43,455 nt of DNA from JASLBX01 sp036374175. Its GTDB lineage: Bacteria > Actinomycetota > Actinomycetes > Jiangellales > Jiangellaceae. The notes beneath the pieces are model-generated. The model was not told the origin of the DNA, did not search any database, and worked only from the letters and a program-made list of their open reading frames with translations. The stretch is taken from NCBI GenBank assembly GCA_036374175.1, contig DASUUH010000121.1, positions 1-43,455 on the forward strand, given 5' to 3'. The translations under genes were made by a program, and so were the position numbers. Positions 40,276-43,455 of the stretch are shown piece by piece (the stretch's first letter is position 1; every line of letters begins with the position of its first letter).

Positions 40276-41169
40276 ATGTCTGCACCACGTGTAGCCCTTG
40301 CGACGTGTCGGGACTTCGCTCAGCTCGATCAGGACGACCGGCTGGTGATTCCAGCGCTCGCTGTGTCCGGAATCCGTGCCGAGCCGGCCGTCTGGAACGA
40401 CCCGACGGTCGACTGGCACTCATACGACCTCGTCGTCGTCCGCTCGACGTGGGACTACGTCGACAGCAGAGACGACTTCCTCCACTGGGCCGAATCGGTA
40501 CCGCGGCTCGCCAATGACGCCGACCTGCTGCGCTGGAACACCGACAAACGTTACCTGCGCGAACTGGCTCAGGCGGACGTCCCGGTCGTTCCCACCGAGT
40601 GGTTGGACCCGGGCGACGAGCTGGACCTGCCGGCCGACGGGGAGTATGTGATCAAGCCCGCCATCAGCGCGGGATCGCGGGACACCGGACGGTTCGATCT
40701 GGCCGATCCGGTGCAGCGCGAGCTTGCCGGCAAACACGCCGGCGGCCTGCTCGACCAAGGCGCCACAGTGATGGTCCAGCCGTACCTTGACGCGGTCGAT
40801 GCCGCCGGCGAAACCGCTTTGCTGTTCCTCGGCGGGCAGTTCAGCCACGCGATCCGCAAAGGCCCGCTGCTCACCGGGCCGGACACAGCCGTCGACGGAC
40901 TGTTCCGGAGCGAAGAGATCACGGCGCGCCAAGCCTCAATGGCTGAGCGCGACACCGCCGAAGCAGCGCTCGCGGCGCTACCCGGCGACACCGCCCAAGC
41001 CCTGCTATATGCGAGGGTGGATCTCATTCCCAACGCGGCCGGCCAACCCGTTCTGCTCGAGCTCGAACTCGCCGAGCCGTCCCTGTTCTTGGGTTACGAC
41101 GACGGCGCAGCACCACGATTTGCGGCCGCGATTGGCACTCACCTTGACCGAGTGCTAAAGACACGTTAG
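40276..41169 (+). CDS. ATP-grasp domain protein
   Basis: This 297-aa protein matches the RimK-related ATP-grasp group. An N-terminal domain (VRSTWDYVDSRDDFLHW) is followed by the nucleotide-binding region YVIKPAISAGSRDTGRF, then VMVQPYLDAV and a metal-site ending LLELELAEPSLFLGYDDGA. These enzymes join a carboxylate to an amine using ATP; the substrates are unknown. The ATG at 40276 is preferred over the longer frame, which would start inside the inverted repeat. Its last codons (IGTHLDRVLKTR) are encoded by the first CIRCE element and the groES promoter. Confidence 0.87.
   Translation: MSAPRVALATCRDFAQLDQDDRLVIPALAVSGIRAEPAVWNDPTVDWHSYDLVVVRSTWDYVDSRDDFLHWAESVPRLANDADLLRWNTDKRYLRELAQADVPVVPTEWLDPGDELDLPADGEYVIKPAISAGSRDTGRFDLADPVQRELAGKHAGGLLDQGATVMVQPYLDAVDAAGETALLFLGGQFSHAIRKGPLLTGPDTAVDGLFRSEEITARQASMAERDTAEAALAALPGDTAQALLYARVDLIPNAAGQPVLLELELAEPSLFLGYDDGAAPRFAAAIGTHLDRVLKTR
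41132..41158. promoter_or_regulatory. CIRCE operator 1 (HrcA site) inside ATP-grasp coding end
   Basis: TTGGCACTC-N9-GAGTGCTAA is a nearly perfect match to the CIRCE consensus TTAGCACTC-N9-GAGTGCTAA. HrcA binding here would cover the -35 of the groES promoter. It lies wholly within the coding sequence of the upstream ATP-grasp gene. Confidence 0.92.
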
Positions 41170-41172
41170 GTT
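41144..41172 (+). promoter_or_regulatory. groES-groEL promoter
   Basis: TTGACC (41144-41149) and TAGGTT (41167-41172) are 17 bases apart. The -35 is inside CIRCE 1 and the predicted transcription start (about 41179) is inside CIRCE 2. This is the standard arrangement for a heat-inducible, HrcA-repressed actinobacterial groES promoter. The leader to groES is about 125 bases. Confidence 0.8.
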
Positions 41173-41177
41173 TCGGA

Positions 41178-41204
41178 TTGGCACTTTCATGTTGAGAGTG
41201 CCAA
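41178..41204. promoter_or_regulatory. CIRCE operator 2 (HrcA site)
   Basis: TTGGCACTT-N9-GAGTGCCAA keeps the 9-base arms and 9-base spacing of CIRCE with a one-base asymmetry. It starts 5 bases after the -10, so HrcA bound here would block initiation. The two sites are 46 bases apart centre to centre. Confidence 0.9.
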
Positions 41205-41302
41205 CGGCCCACCGGTCTCACCGGCACCCGCGACGACGGTGCGATCACGGGCCAGTCCAAAACGAAACCATCGTGACATCCCGCGAAAGGGGAGGTCAGC
41301 AA

Positions 41303-41602
41303 GTGTCGGTCTCCATCAAGCCGCTCGAGGACCGGATCGTGGTCAGGCCGCTCGACGCGGAGCAGACCACGGCCTCCGGGCTCGTGATTCCTGACACCGC
41401 CAAGGAGAAGCCGCAGGAGGGCGAGGTCCTCGCTGTGGGCGCCGGACGGTGGGACGAGGATGGCGAAAAGCGCATCCCGCTCGACGTCAAGGTCGGCGAC
41501 AAGGTGCTGTACTCGAAGTACGGGGGCACCGAGGTCAAGTACGACAACGAGGAGTACCTCATTCTGTCGGCGCGCGACGTGCTCGCCATCATCGAGAAGT
41601 GA
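41303..41602 (+). CDS. groES: Co-chaperonin GroES
   Basis: This 99-aa protein caps the GroEL chamber. It reads SIKPLEDRIVVRPLDAEQTT, then SGLVIPDTAKEKPQEGEV (mobile loop region) and ends YLILSARDVLAIIEK. GTG 41303 is chosen because AAGGGGAGG lies 8 bases upstream and the length is exactly that of the family; the upstream ATG at 41189 is inside CIRCE 2. Transcription is controlled by two CIRCE sites. It is followed by a hairpin and then groEL. Confidence 0.99.
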   Translation: MSVSIKPLEDRIVVRPLDAEQTTASGLVIPDTAKEKPQEGEVLAVGAGRWDEDGEKRIPLDVKVGDKVLYSKYGGTEVKYDNEEYLILSARDVLAIIEK

Positions 41603-41613
41603 ACCGTTGACGG

Positions 41614-41667
41614 ACGCCCCTCGGGGACCGCGGGTGCCGCGGATCCTCCGAGGGGCGTTCGGCTTTT
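41614..41667 (+). terminator. Hairpin with short U-run between groES and groEL
   Basis: ACGCCCCTCGG (41614-41624) pairs exactly with CCGAGGGGCGT (41648-41658), and GGA/TCC extend it inward. TTTT follows at 41664-41667. This looks like an intrinsic terminator placed inside the operon. It would act as an attenuator, making more groES than groEL mRNA, or as a processing site. The groEL ribosome-binding site starts right after it. Confidence 0.7.
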
Positions 41668-41679
41668 GAAGGGAAACCC

Positions 41680-43305
<1,626 letters not shown>

Positions 43306-43322
43306 CCCTTTTGCCCCTTTGC

Positions 43323-43412
43323 CGTTCGATCACGTTCGGCAGGCGGCGCGACGTACCTACATGGCTGCATGCATGTAGCTACGTCGCGCCGCCTGCCGAA
43401 CGTGATCGAACG
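43323..43412. repeat. 41-base-arm hairpin downstream of groEL
   Basis: The arms 43323-43363 and 43372-43412 are reverse complements over 41 bases with a single C-C mismatch, around an 8-base loop. The outer part, GATCACGTTCGGCAGG, matches the arms of the elements after atpD and glmS. The inner part is different. It sits 17 bases after the groEL stop and 3 bases before a possible convergent gene end, so it could terminate both. Confidence 0.93.
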
Positions 43413-43415
43413 ACG

Positions 43416-43455
43416 TCAGGGGGAGGCGATCCGCTCGAGACCGGGCGGCAGCTGC
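43416..43455 (-). CDS. Possible C-terminal end of a convergent gene (partial)
   Basis: The minus strand reads QLPPGLERIASP and then TGA (43416-43418), a believable protein C-terminus. The hairpin at 43323-43412 ends just beyond the stop, as expected between convergent genes. Only 12 codons are visible, so this is tentative and no function can be given. Confidence 0.3.
   Translation of the reverse strand, partial: QLPPGLERIASP

Overview
The window is a stretch of chromosome from a high-GC Gram-positive bacterium (Actinomycetota). Third codon positions are strongly G/C. GTG and TTG starts are common. The order atpG-atpD-atpC-DUF2550-murA, the CIRCE-controlled groES-groEL1 pair with a His-rich GroEL tail, a MurA with Asp at the usual catalytic Cys position, and a probable F420-dependent enzyme all fit that phylum. 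The genus cannot be fixed from the sequence. I see no phage, plasmid, insertion sequence, tRNA, rRNA or CRISPR array.

Layout: (1) 1-4009, the end of the F1Fo ATP synthase operon (atpG 3' end, atpD, atpC), a DUF2550 membrane protein and murA. (2) 4024-6705, a PAP2-family membrane phosphatase overlapping tail-to-tail with a minus-strand gene, a 3-hydroxyacyl-CoA dehydrogenase and a small basic protein. (3) 6747-12756, a large LuxR-type ATPase regulator, a tandem pair of related membrane proteins and a GMC oxidoreductase. (4) 12891-19636, an amidase, a secreted gamma-glutamyltransferase, aminopeptidase N, ribose-5-phosphate isomerase B and a small conserved-looking protein. (5) 19709-25325, an accessory-looking zone with a SpoIIE-type phosphatase, a PPOX/F420 enzyme, an alpha/beta hydrolase, a membrane acyltransferase, a double-GNAT protein, an SRPBCC protein and two gene remnants (an FAD-linked oxidase and a LuxR regulator). 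(6) 25322-29628, coaA and glmS (divergent) and a PadR/HAAS-domain membrane pair. (7) 29696-38981, a tight co-directional run acpS-nnr-alr-hydrolase-tsaE-tsaB-rimI-tsaD-nucleoside hydrolase-GH3 lipoprotein, with many 4-base GTGA/ATGA overlaps. (8) 38982-43455, a THUMP-like methyltransferase, an ATP-grasp protein, groES-groEL1 and perhaps the tail of a convergent gene.

Functional themes: cell-wall precursor synthesis and recycling (murA, glmS, alr, NagZ-like GH3), cofactor supply and repair (coaA, acpS, nnr), the tRNA t6A pathway (tsaE, tsaB, tsaD with rimI), protein folding and energy conservation. The least ordinary content is repetitive. An intergenic inverted-repeat family built on GATCACGTTC(A/G)GCA occurs after atpD, after glmS and after groEL, and one copy splits the atpD-atpC junction. 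A separate palindrome, TTGTCCGGCCGGACAA, lies in frame twice inside the nucleoside hydrolase gene and once near the start of tsaE. Other notable signals are two CIRCE operators, one inside the upstream gene's coding end, a hairpin between groES and groEL, and long hairpins at 31486-31534 and 40179-40227.
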